A stretch of DNA of 63,438 nucleotides from an uncultured Verrucomicrobiales bacterium (GTDB lineage Bacteria; Verrucomicrobiota; Verrucomicrobiia; Verrucomicrobiales; Akkermansiaceae), in contig CALGLJ010000094.1 of assembly GCA_937930235.1 (NCBI GenBank), forward strand, positions 1-63,438, given 5' to 3'. A program made the translations under genes and the position numbers. Below, piece after piece: positions 16,650 to 25,072 of the stretch. Under the pieces are notes generated by a model. The model did not search any database and was not told the DNA's origin. It saw only the letters and a list, made by a program, of their open reading frames with translations. Numbering within the stretch: position 1 is the stretch's first letter; each line of letters begins with the position of its first letter.

Positions 16650-17125
16650 GATGGTTCAGGAAGAATATCGATGTAAATACCGGGATCACTCCCCGGCACC
16701 TCGACCGCGCCGACGGCTTTTTCATAAAACTCACGCGGACCCACCCCACCGATAAAGCCATAGGCATATCCATTCTCACGCAGCGCTTCGAGACATTTGA
16801 ATAGCAGTGCTTTCCCCAGTCCCAAGCCACGCGCCTCTTCCGCAACCCCGGTTGGTCCAAAGTAAGCTTTCGCCGTCGTTTCATAACATGCAAATCCAAG
16901 CACCTTCCCCTCCCGAGTTGCGATAAAGCAAGAAAGTGGCTGGCGAGAAAAAGCAACCTGTACTTCACTCACCCATTTGGGAGAAAAATGTTCTCGCACA
17001 AAATCCTCCACCAGATGCTTCTCATAAGCTCCCGGCCTTCGGAGAATCACCCCGGACTCTTGCACCCGCTCATAAAGGCCCTTGCTATCCGGCAGGTCGT
17101 AGAGACGCACTAACATGTCGATCAT
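16646..17125 (-). CDS. GNAT-family N-acetyltransferase
   Basis: 159 aa. The acetyl-CoA loop is 'EEARGLGLGKALLFK', matching the R/Q-x-x-G-x-G/A pattern, preceded by the usual beta strands ('VLGFACYETTAKAYFG'). The substrate cannot be read from sequence. An alternative start at MLVRLYDL is possible. It is coupled to ubiE by an ATGA overlap, which suggests shared expression rather than a shared pathway. Confidence 0.8.
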   Translation of the reverse strand: MIDMLVRLYDLPDSKGLYERVQESGVILRRPGAYEKHLVEDFVREHFSPKWVSEVQVAFSRQPLSCFIATREGKVLGFACYETTAKAYFGPTGVAEEARGLGLGKALLFKCLEALRENGYAYGFIGGVGPREFYEKAVGAVEVPGSDPGIYIDILPEPS

Positions 17126-17324
17126 TTCACGCTGAACATCTACCTTCTTTAGGAAAATTCCAACCGAATATCTTAAAAATCAATCCTGCCATCAGTCTTC
17201 GATTGAGCCTTTTCTCGAAACCCTCTTCCCAACTCGCTAAAGCACAAAAGAAATCATTCGCTCTGAATCGCTTTCTCATTCCGAAACATCACTCTATCCT
17301 TACCTCCTTATCGAAGCTTCACTC

Positions 17325-20000
17325 ATGATCCTTATCATCACTCCGACCGGGAATCTTCAACTTGAACAAACTCCCGACTCCGCCACCTCTTTCAACGAGT
17401 CTGCCAGTAAGCGCATTCGCAAAGCTTTTGATCTCTCCACCAATGATGGCCTCAAAGAACTTGTCTCAAAGTCTCTCAAAATCAAACTCCCCGAAACTCT
17501 CACCTACTGGCAAAATATCGCCTCCCTTTGTGTCAAAAAGTGGACTCGTTCACGCAATCATCAAGAAGTCCCCGTTTGGGAAGAAGGATCACGGATGGAA
17601 TGGCTACTCAGCTACCCTCCCAGCCCCGGTTCCGAGCGTATTTCACTCGATCTCTTAGAACAAATTTGGACCTCATTTTCCTCTCATCTCATCGCAGAAA
17701 TGACCGAACTCGGTCTCGATACGAAAGCCTATTTAGCCACCCTCAACCCACTCTGGCACGCCCTTGGACGCGTCACCTTTCACCTCGCTGAAAATAAAAA
17801 AAATCCAAACCAACCATTTGCCTTCCTCGCCACCTACGCCAAAACCCTCTCAGACTCTGGAGAACTCAAACACATCCCACTCGCACGGGCACTTCAGGAA
17901 TATGCTCATGAACCAGACGATCTTCGGCACCTTCTGGAACCGGTCAAGCTCTGCTGTGAACGCTCTCCTTTGATTCGCGAATTATTTGAATCGCGCGCGA
18001 TTTTTAAGCCCCAAATCTGGACCGCCGAACAAGCCCATACCTTTCTCTCACAAGCCACTCTCTATGAAGAGAGCGGCCTCGCCCTGCGCCTTCCCAATTG
18101 GTGGAAAATGCGATCCTCGCGCCGCCCCAAAATACAGATTTCCCTCGATCCTAAAAAAGAAGGTGCCCTCGGTGTCGACGCCATGATGCAATTCTCTCTC
18201 GGCTTCTCCCTCGGTGATCAATCGCTTACTCCCGCAGAATGGCAAGACGTCATGAATGCGGAAGACACCCTCATTCAACTCAAAGGACAATGGGTTGAGG
18301 TGGACCGTCAACAGCTCAAAGAAGTCCTCGATCATTGGGAAAAAGTGCAAGCTGCCCACGCAGACGGTCTCTCCTTTGCCGAAGGCATGCGCTGGCTCGC
18401 TGGCTTCGGGCAGGAGGGCTTGATCCCTGAAAATCCAGAGGGCGAAACATCCTCTTGGAGTCACATCGTCCCAGGAGAACAGCTTAAAAATCTCCTAGCG
18501 AAAATTCGCCACCCTGACGAGCAAAGCATCGACTCCTCGAAGTGGGTTGATGCAGAACTCCGCCCATACCAAAACACTGGCGTGGTCTGGCTTCGCCAGC
18601 TTCACCAACTCCGCCTTGGCGCCTGTCTCGCCGATGACATGGGGCTGGGCAAAACCCTCCAATCTATTGCTTTTCTCTCCTCACTCTACCTTGGTTCAAA
18701 AAAGAAAACCGCCCCCTCTCTTCTCATCATCCCAGCCTCCCTCCTCGGCAACTGGCGAGCAGAACTTGAACGCTTCGCCCCCAAACTCCGTTTCTTCATT
18801 GCTCACCGGAGCCAAAATTCCCTGGAAGCATTTACCGAAAATCCAGAGCACTACCTCAAGCAACACCAGCCTCATCTCATCATCACCACCTATGGCATGA
18901 TTAAGCGTCAAGAAAGCCTTCGCTCCTGCCGCTGGAATGTCGTTCTCCTCGACGAAGCTCAAGCCATTAAAAATCCCAGCTCCGCTCAGACGAAAGCCAT
19001 CAAAGAACTCCAGGCCCAGTCACGGATCGCACTCAGTGGAACTCCTGTTGAAAATAAACTCACCGACCTTTGGTCTCTCTTCGACTTTCTCAACGAAGGA
19101 CTTCTCGGCACCCCAAAGCAGTTCTCCAAAGCCGCAAAACACCTCGCAGAAACCGGCAACTACCGTCCCCTACGCAAACTCACCGCTCCCTACATCCTAC
19201 GCCGTCTGAAAACCGATCCCAAAGTGGCTCCAGATCTTCCGGAAAAAACCGAACTCACCACTCACTGCCTTCTCTCAAAACTCCAGGCCAAACTCTATCA
19301 AGCAGCCGTCAAACAACTCTCCAAAGAACTCGAAAATCAAGAAGACAACATCGCACGCAAAGGACTCGTCCTCTCCTACCTCATGCGCTTCAAACAACTC
19401 TGCAATCACCCCTCCCTTCTCACTGGAGACGGACTCTTCGACCTTAAAAACAGCGGGAAATATGAACGCCTCATTTCCCTCTGCACCGAGATCGCCGAGC
19501 GGCGAGAAAAAGTCCTCATTTTTACGCAATTTCGCCAAATGTGTGAACCCATCGCCAATGTCCTCAAAGACGTTTTTCAGCGTGCCGGACTCATCCTCCA
19601 TGGCGGCACTCCCGTGAAAACCCGCCAAGGACTCGTTTCTGAATTCCAAACAGACCACGGCCCTCCTTTCTTCGTTCTCTCACTGAAAGCAGGCGGCACC
19701 GGGCTCAACCTCACCGCCGCCTCACACGTCATCCACTTTGATCGCTGGTGGAATCCTGCTGTTGAAAACCAAGCCACTGATCGAGCCTTTCGCATTGGCC
19801 AAAAGCGGAACGTTCTCGTCCATAAATTCGTATGCCAAGGCACCATCGAGGAACGCATCGATCAACTCATCAACAACAAATCTGAACTCGCCGAACAGGC
19901 CATCGCCCAAGAAGATGGATCACTCCCCGCCCTCACTCAGATGAACGATGACGAACTCCTAGAGTTAATCTCGCTGGACCTTAACCGAGCGATCAACTAA
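17325..20000 (+). CDS. SNF2/SWI2-family DEAD-like ATPase
   Basis: 891 aa. The N-terminal 420 residues match no domain I can name. From about residue 430 the two RecA-like SNF2 domains are complete: motif I 'ADDMGLGKTLQSI', motif II 'LLDEAQ', motif III 'ALSGTPVENKLTDLWSLFDF', and motif VI 'NQATDRAFRIGQKRNV'. Such enzymes translocate on double-stranded DNA and remodel bound proteins, for example RNA polymerase in the RapA/HepA group. The next gene, 12 nt downstream, encodes a SWIM zinc-finger protein, a common partner of bacterial SNF2 proteins, so they likely form one complex. Confidence 0.9.
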   Translation: MILIITPTGNLQLEQTPDSATSFNESASKRIRKAFDLSTNDGLKELVSKSLKIKLPETLTYWQNIASLCVKKWTRSRNHQEVPVWEEGSRMEWLLSYPPSPGSERISLDLLEQIWTSFSSHLIAEMTELGLDTKAYLATLNPLWHALGRVTFHLAENKKNPNQPFAFLATYAKTLSDSGELKHIPLARALQEYAHEPDDLRHLLEPVKLCCERSPLIRELFESRAIFKPQIWTAEQAHTFLSQATLYEESGLALRLPNWWKMRSSRRPKIQISLDPKKEGALGVDAMMQFSLGFSLGDQSLTPAEWQDVMNAEDTLIQLKGQWVEVDRQQLKEVLDHWEKVQAAHADGLSFAEGMRWLAGFGQEGLIPENPEGETSSWSHIVPGEQLKNLLAKIRHPDEQSIDSSKWVDAELRPYQNTGVVWLRQLHQLRLGACLADDMGLGKTLQSIAFLSSLYLGSKKKTAPSLLIIPASLLGNWRAELERFAPKLRFFIAHRSQNSLEAFTENPEHYLKQHQPHLIITTYGMIKRQESLRSCRWNVVLLDEAQAIKNPSSAQTKAIKELQAQSRIALSGTPVENKLTDLWSLFDFLNEGLLGTPKQFSKAAKHLAETGNYRPLRKLTAPYILRRLKTDPKVAPDLPEKTELTTHCLLSKLQAKLYQAAVKQLSKELENQEDNIARKGLVLSYLMRFKQLCNHPSLLTGDGLFDLKNSGKYERLISLCTEIAERREKVLIFTQFRQMCEPIANVLKDVFQRAGLILHGGTPVKTRQGLVSEFQTDHGPPFFVLSLKAGGTGLNLTAASHVIHFDRWWNPAVENQATDRAFRIGQKRNVLVHKFVCQGTIEERIDQLINNKSELAEQAIAQEDGSLPALTQMNDDELLELISLDLNRAIN

Positions 20001-20012
20001 GCAACATTCTTC

Positions 20013-20942
20013 ATGTGGCAAAACTGGGGACCTCGCGAAACAGTCGGACAACGCAAAGCACGTTGTGAAAAACTCATTGCCAAACTTCGCAAACAAAAAG
20101 GCGTCACCATCCGCCCTATCTTGATCGAAGGGCAAAAAATCACCAAAACATTTTGGGGCGACGCCTGGTGCAAGAACATGGAATCCTATGCCGACTACGC
20201 TCATCGCATTGATCGTGGCCGGAGCTATGCCCGAAACTGCTCCATCATCGACCTCTCAGAAACCCAAGACGGATTCACCTCCCAAGTCCTCGGCACCGAT
20301 CCCTATCAGGTAGACATTAAAATAGCCCCTCTCCCCGCCGCTTCCTGGAAAAAGCTCAAGAAAACCTGCACCGGAAAAGTCGACTCTCTTATCAATCTCC
20401 TCTCCGGCACTCTTGATGACGGCATTATGAGCCACATGGCCGACCCGAAAAATGGGCTCTTTCCCAAGCCCGAAGAAATCCATATCTCCTGCAACTGTCC
20501 CGATTGGGCCACTCTCTGCAAACATGCTGCCGCCGTCCTCTACGGCATCGGCCACCGACTCGACAGCGAACCTGAATTACTCTTTAAACTCCGCCAAGTC
20601 GACCACACTGAACTTGCCAGCACCGCCAGTGAAACCATCGAAAGTATCGCCGGAGAAGCCCAGTCCACTGACTCCGACCTCGATGACTCCTCCATCTCAG
20701 ACATCTTCGGAATAGAGATCGACCTCAACGAAAAAGAAACAGTCCCCCTTCCCCCAAAAGCGAAGAAAGCCAAAAAGAAAACAACCAAGAAGAAAGCTGC
20801 TTCGAAAAAAGCCGCTAAAAAGAAAACGGCAAAAAAGAGTGCAAAGAAGAGTGCAAAGAAGAAAACCACCAAAAAAGTAGCGAAGAAAAAAGCTGCAAAA
20901 AAGAAGGTCGCAAAAAAAAGAGCGAAGAAAACCGCTCGATAG
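20013..20942 (+). CDS. SWIM zinc-finger protein with H1-like Lys/Ala-rich tail
   Basis: 309 aa. Residues about 1-140 hold a 'WGDAWCKNMESYADYAHRIDRGRSYARN' stretch typical of the N-terminal part of SNF2-linked SWIM proteins. The SWIM finger is 'ISCNCPDWATLCKHAAAVLYG' (CxCx(n)CxH). Residues from about 248 to the end are almost entirely Lys, Ala and Thr (KKTTKKKAASKKAAKKKTAK and similar), like a eukaryotic H1 or AlgP tail, which would bind DNA without sequence preference. It follows the SNF2 gene after 12 nt and is surely co-transcribed. The low-complexity tail is A-rich in DNA and may vary in length between strains. Confidence 0.85.
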   Translation: MWQNWGPRETVGQRKARCEKLIAKLRKQKGVTIRPILIEGQKITKTFWGDAWCKNMESYADYAHRIDRGRSYARNCSIIDLSETQDGFTSQVLGTDPYQVDIKIAPLPAASWKKLKKTCTGKVDSLINLLSGTLDDGIMSHMADPKNGLFPKPEEIHISCNCPDWATLCKHAAAVLYGIGHRLDSEPELLFKLRQVDHTELASTASETIESIAGEAQSTDSDLDDSSISDIFGIEIDLNEKETVPLPPKAKKAKKKTTKKKAASKKAAKKKTAKKSAKKSAKKKTTKKVAKKKAAKKKVAKKRAKKTAR

Positions 20943-21073
20943 ATTCTCAATCAGCGATCCATTTCCGGAAATCCAATTAAAAACGGATTCACCCCCCATC
21001 AACCTGTGAGTTGCACGAAAAAGACTCGTTTTGCGAGTGCTATATGCGTGATAAAGATTGACATTAAAGATTA

Positions 21074-21102
21074 TTGAATAGTCAATGGAATTGTAGTATA
21101 GT
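21074..21102 (+). promoter_or_regulatory. Possible promoter of the LysM gene
   Basis: TTGAAT, a 17-nt spacer, then TATAGT. The expected transcript start (about 21109) would fall only a few bases before the ATG at 21113, which would make the mRNA nearly leaderless. No Shine-Dalgarno is visible, which fits that idea but does not prove it. Confidence 0.35.
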
Positions 21103-21112
21103 CCTTCCTGCG

Positions 21113-21919
21113 ATGAAGGCAATTTACGTTTCTACCGGCTTATTTGCGGTTTCTATTCTCTCTAGCTCAGCACTTAGCACGAGCTCACCCTCCCGCGTTG
21201 ATCGCCTCGAAATGAGAGTAGCGGAGCTCCGGCTTGCCGTAGAGCAGCTCCAACAACAGATTGCATCCAGTCAATCCCATACCGAGATCGCCAGAGCACA
21301 AATCGTAGAAGACACTCCTACAAGTTCCCGCAGTTTCTATCGAGTTCAGTCCGGTGACACTCTCTGGCGCATCGCCAATCGACACGATATCAGCGTCAAG
21401 TCGCTGCAGCGGAGCAATCCTCGTCTTGACCCCAAGCGTTTGCGTGTCGGATTAAACATTACCATTCCAAGTTCATCCTACTCTCCCGAAAGGAAACGTT
21501 CGCCCCTCGGAGCTTCCGGTGGGACTTACCGCATTCAAGATGGTGATACGCTGGGACACATCGCACAGCGCCACGGCATCCGCCTCAGAAGTCTCATCGT
21601 TGCAAATCCAGGAGTGAATCCCCGCCGGCTCATTGTCGGAAAAAAAATCTACCTACCCTCTTCCGCTAATAACATTGGCAGCTCTCATAAAGCGGCAGCT
21701 CCTCCGATCCCCACTCCGGTGGTTTCAAAAATGCCCCCTCCGCTACCGGAACCAAGAGACCAACCAAAGTTGATTCACATCAAAGAAAGCCAACGCTTCT
21801 CTTACATCGCGCAATGCCACGGAACCGACATCGCCACTCTCAATCGACTCAATGATGTCAATCTCCCGGCTGGTCAGCTCATCAAAGCAGGTTCCAAAGT
21901 CTACGTTCCCAGCTACTAA
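21113..21919 (+). CDS. Secreted protein with three LysM domains
   Basis: 268 aa from the ATG at 21113, chosen because it opens a signal peptide (MKAIYVSTGLFAVSILSSSA). A short coiled coil follows ('LRLAVEQLQQQIA'). Then come three LysM modules: 'YRVQSGDTLWRIANRHDIS', 'YRIQDGDTLGHIAQRHGIR' and a more divergent 'IHIKESQRFSYIAQCHGTD'. LysM domains bind N-acetylglucosamine in peptidoglycan. There is no catalytic domain, so it is a cell-wall adaptor rather than an enzyme. It ends 4 nt into the convergent ilvE. Confidence 0.85.
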   Translation: MKAIYVSTGLFAVSILSSSALSTSSPSRVDRLEMRVAELRLAVEQLQQQIASSQSHTEIARAQIVEDTPTSSRSFYRVQSGDTLWRIANRHDISVKSLQRSNPRLDPKRLRVGLNITIPSSSYSPERKRSPLGASGGTYRIQDGDTLGHIAQRHGIRLRSLIVANPGVNPRRLIVGKKIYLPSSANNIGSSHKAAAPPIPTPVVSKMPPPLPEPRDQPKLIHIKESQRFSYIAQCHGTDIATLNRLNDVNLPAGQLIKAGSKVYVPSY

Positions 21920-22788
21920 ATGGCATCACCTTCAGAGCGAATCAGCTCCCGAAATGCTTGGATCAACTGGAGGGTCAATTCACCCGGTTTTCCATTTCCG
22001 ATCTCGCGATCATCGAGCTGAATCATCGCGATGACCTCTGCGGCAGTCCCCGTCAGAAATGCCTCATCACAGGTATAGATGTCATAACGTGTGAGAGAAG
22101 CTTCTCGAATAGATACGCCCAGATTTTTACAGAGTTCGAAAATCACACCGCGTGTAATTCCATCTAAACTCCCATCCGAGACTGGGGGAGTGATGACCTC
22201 ACCATTTTTTAAGATAAAGACATTATCACCAGTACATTCAGCAACATATCCCTGCTCATTGAGCATGAGTCCTTCTTTTGCCCCGGCCTTCATCGCCTCG
22301 ACTTTAGCCATGATGTTATTGAGATAATTCAGAGATTTCACCTGAGGGCTCAAGCTACCCGGAGTAGGACGCCGAGTGGCACAGGTGACAACTTCCAATC
22401 CAACATCATAAAGTTCATCTGGATAAAGCGAAATGCCTGAAGCGATGATAAACATCGAGGGAGTCGGGCAAAGAAAGGGATTCAAACCCAAATCACCAAC
22501 ACCCCGTGTGACCACAAGGCGGACATAACCGTCTTTGAGATCATTGGCACGAATCGTTTCAATCGTTGACTGCATCACCTCCTCAATGCTCCAGGGCATC
22601 TTCAGCATGATGGCTTTGGCAGAAAGAAAGAGTCGCTCAATGTGCGCGCGAAGCCGAAAAACTCGACCGTGATAAAAGCGAATTCCTTCAAAAATTCCGT
22701 CACCGTAAAGCAAACCGTGATCAAACACAGAAACCTTGGCATCTGCCTCATCGACAATTGTGCCATCCAACCAAATTTTGCGACTCAT
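21916..22788 (-). CDS. ilvE: Branched-chain amino-acid aminotransferase (class IV)
   Basis: 290 aa from the ATG at 22788 ('MSRKIWLDGTIVDEADAKV'). This is the normal start, whereas the ORF-track start adds 13 odd residues. Fold-type IV signs are 'SVFDHGLLYGDGIFEG', the PLP lysine in 'SPQVKSLNYLNNIMAK' and 'EGLMLNEQGYVAECTGDNVF'. It moves the amino group between Leu/Ile/Val and 2-oxoglutarate. Some family members are D-amino-acid or ADC lyases, but the motif set fits IlvE best. Confidence 0.9.
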   Translation of the reverse strand: MSRKIWLDGTIVDEADAKVSVFDHGLLYGDGIFEGIRFYHGRVFRLRAHIERLFLSAKAIMLKMPWSIEEVMQSTIETIRANDLKDGYVRLVVTRGVGDLGLNPFLCPTPSMFIIASGISLYPDELYDVGLEVVTCATRRPTPGSLSPQVKSLNYLNNIMAKVEAMKAGAKEGLMLNEQGYVAECTGDNVFILKNGEVITPPVSDGSLDGITRGVIFELCKNLGVSIREASLTRYDIYTCDEAFLTGTAAEVIAMIQLDDREIGNGKPGELTLQLIQAFRELIRSEGDAI

Positions 22789-22902
22789 TTCTGGAGCGCA
22801 TCCTGCATTGCCGCACAAAGCTTGCAATCCATTTTTACGGTAAGATGACGCTTCTACGGGAAATTTCTTTTAAATCATCTTCCGACGGATCGTGGACCGA
22901 AC

Positions 22903-24192
22903 TCAGGCATTCATCACCTCTTCGATCTCTTCTGCTTCCACCGGAAAATCAGCAAACAGGTCGATATTTTGATCCTCTCCAATGAAGACATTATTTTCAA
23001 TGCGCACTCCCAAATTTTCATCTGGAATGTAAATCCCCGGCTCAATGGTAAAGACCATTCCTTCCTGAACCATCGCATTGGCAGGACTCACATCATGCAC
23101 GTCCAGCCCCAGGTGATGAGAGGTCCCATGCATGAAGTATTTCCGAACGAGTTCTTTTGCCTCCGACTGCTCTTTTGCCTCCTTCGCATCGATTAACCGG
23201 AGCTTAATCAACTGTTCTTCCATGATTTCCAGCACCTGTTTGTGATATTCACTCGGAAGAATACCGGGGCGAAGGATTTGATTCGCCTCTCTCATGACGT
23301 GCAACACCGCGTCATAAACAGCACGTTGCCGCGCATCGTAACGTCCATTGGCCGGAACGGTTCGCGTCATATCCGCATTCCAGTTAGCATACTCGGCCCC
23401 AACATCCATCAGAATGAGGTCACCATCTTCGCACACGCTATTATTATCGAGATAATGTAAAACGCAGGCATTGTATCCTGAACCAATGATCGGTGAATAC
23501 GCAAATCCCCGCGAGCGGCGTCGCACAAACTCGTGAAGATATTCCGCTTCAATTTCCCACTCTCCTACCCCCGGTTTGATAAATTCTAACACGCGACGAA
23601 ACCCAGCCTCGGTAATGTCAATCGCGGTTTGAAGATAGTTCACCTCGATCTCATCCTTCAGCATGCGTAGCTCATTCATGAGAGGCGCAACACGCTCATA
23701 GCGATGGAGGGGATATCGTTCTTGGCATTCTCGAATAAAGCGCCGATTACGAGTTTCCACGAGTGAGTCCGCCCGCAGATGCTCATTGGTATGGAGATAA
23801 ATGTGCTCCACCTGAGGTGCGACGCGATGGAAAAAATTCTCAAAACCCTCCGTCCACTGCACCATTTCAATTCCAGAGACTTGCGTCCCCTCTTCTTGAG
23901 TCAATTTGGCTCCTTCCCAAATTTTCAAAAGTTCTGAGGTCTTCCTCACAAACAGCACTTCTCTTTCTTTCTCGATCGGGGCATCTGGCCAGAGCAACAG
24001 AACGGTTTCCTCTTGATTGACACCTGTGAGATAAAACAAGTCACGATTTTGCTGAAAGGGCATGGTGCCATCAGCATTAGACGGCATGAGATCGTTTGCC
24101 TGGATCACGACCAAGCTGTTTGGTTTCAGCTTTGCCGCTAAGCGAGCACGGTTTTTTACAAACAACTCGGAGTCAATGGGCTCATATCTCAC
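22903..24192 (-). CDS. pepP: Xaa-Pro aminopeptidase (M24B)
   Basis: 429 aa. The N-terminal creatinase-like domain (about 1-160) shows 'MPFQQNRDLFYLTGVNQEE'. The pita-bread catalytic domain carries the five metal ligands: Asp in 'DVGAEYANWNADMTRTVP' (two), His in 'HGTSHHLGLDVHDV', and Glu in 'FTIEPGIYIP' and 'RIENNVFI'. It removes N-terminal residues before proline, with two Mn ions. Start: GTG at 24192 or TTG at 24195; no ATG is nearby. It follows nadK by about 11 nt on the same strand. Confidence 0.9.
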   Translation of the reverse strand: MRYEPIDSELFVKNRARLAAKLKPNSLVVIQANDLMPSNADGTMPFQQNRDLFYLTGVNQEETVLLLWPDAPIEKEREVLFVRKTSELLKIWEGAKLTQEEGTQVSGIEMVQWTEGFENFFHRVAPQVEHIYLHTNEHLRADSLVETRNRRFIRECQERYPLHRYERVAPLMNELRMLKDEIEVNYLQTAIDITEAGFRRVLEFIKPGVGEWEIEAEYLHEFVRRRSRGFAYSPIIGSGYNACVLHYLDNNSVCEDGDLILMDVGAEYANWNADMTRTVPANGRYDARQRAVYDAVLHVMREANQILRPGILPSEYHKQVLEIMEEQLIKLRLIDAKEAKEQSEAKELVRKYFMHGTSHHLGLDVHDVSPANAMVQEGMVFTIEPGIYIPDENLGVRIENNVFIGEDQNIDLFADFPVEAEEIEEVMNA

Positions 24193-24206
24193 CAAGCGAG
24201 AATGTA

Positions 24207-25052
24207 CTAACCACCATGCCAGTGCAACTTTTGGCGCAGTGTTTCGTAAAAAGAATGCTCTGGCAGACGAATCAATCGAAGAGGCTTCTCATGACACCTG
24301 ACCTCGACGATGCTCTCTTTCTGAATCCTCAAAATATCGCGACCATCCACGGAAAAAAGAATCGGCTCAGAATTCGTCCCGCATGGAGCTAATTCAATAA
24401 AGGAATCCTCGCCAACGACCAAAGAACGATTACTCATGCTATGAGGGCAAATTGGCGTAATCACAAACACCCCCGCATGAGGACCGATCAATGGCCCTCC
24501 GGCGGCAAGGGAATAAGCCGTCGAGCCTGTCGGCGTCGCCACGATCAGTCCATCGGCACGATAGTGATTCAGGAGTTCTCCATTCACCCGCGCTTCCAAG
24601 GAAACCAAGCGACCAGTCTCACCACGCATCAGCGCCACTTCGTTTAAAGCGAGAAATTCATGCGCCTTTCCTCCCTCCTCAATCATTTTCACCGAAAGCA
24701 TACTCCGCTCCACAATTTGCAGGGAGCCATCCGCGACGACGGACGTCAGTTTATCGATATCTTCATCCGTACAAGCAGTGAGAAATCCCAGCGTTCCGAT
24801 ATTCACTCCCGCAATCGGGACCTCCGTAGGTCCTAGACGATGAAGAGTTTGCAACAAGGTCCCATCCCCTCCGAGAGAGACAACAAGTTGCGCTCCTTTT
24901 GAGAAATCTGAGACTCCTTCTTCATTCACTAGAGCCGCCGTTTCTTTTTCAAGAACAACTTCGATTCCGTGTTTTTGAAAACTTTCCCTGACTCGAGCCA
25001 CCGCGATGGGGGCGTCTGGCTTAAATGGATGAGCGATAATACCAACCTGCAC
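24207..25052 (-). CDS. nadK: NAD kinase
   Basis: 281 aa from a GTG. The signatures are 'VVSLGGDGTLLQTLHRL' (GGDGT), 'VNIGTLGFLTACTDED', 'ATPTGSTAYSLAAGGPLI' and 'ICPHSMSNRSLVV'. It phosphorylates NAD+ to NADP+ in the cytoplasm. It sits 20 nt downstream of the RND operon on the same strand and just upstream of pepP, so it may be read from the efflux operon promoter as well as its own. Confidence 0.93.
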   Translation of the reverse strand: MQVGIIAHPFKPDAPIAVARVRESFQKHGIEVVLEKETAALVNEEGVSDFSKGAQLVVSLGGDGTLLQTLHRLGPTEVPIAGVNIGTLGFLTACTDEDIDKLTSVVADGSLQIVERSMLSVKMIEEGGKAHEFLALNEVALMRGETGRLVSLEARVNGELLNHYRADGLIVATPTGSTAYSLAAGGPLIGPHAGVFVITPICPHSMSNRSLVVGEDSFIELAPCGTNSEPILFSVDGRDILRIQKESIVEVRCHEKPLRLIRLPEHSFYETLRQKLHWHGG

Positions 25053-25072
25053 AGCGCTCTTTTATCAATGGA

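Noticed and set aside
20540-20950. Phe-rich minus-strand ORF of 136 aa
   Set aside because: Shadow of the Lys/Ala-rich tail of the SWIM protein (AAA/AAG read as TTT/CTT).
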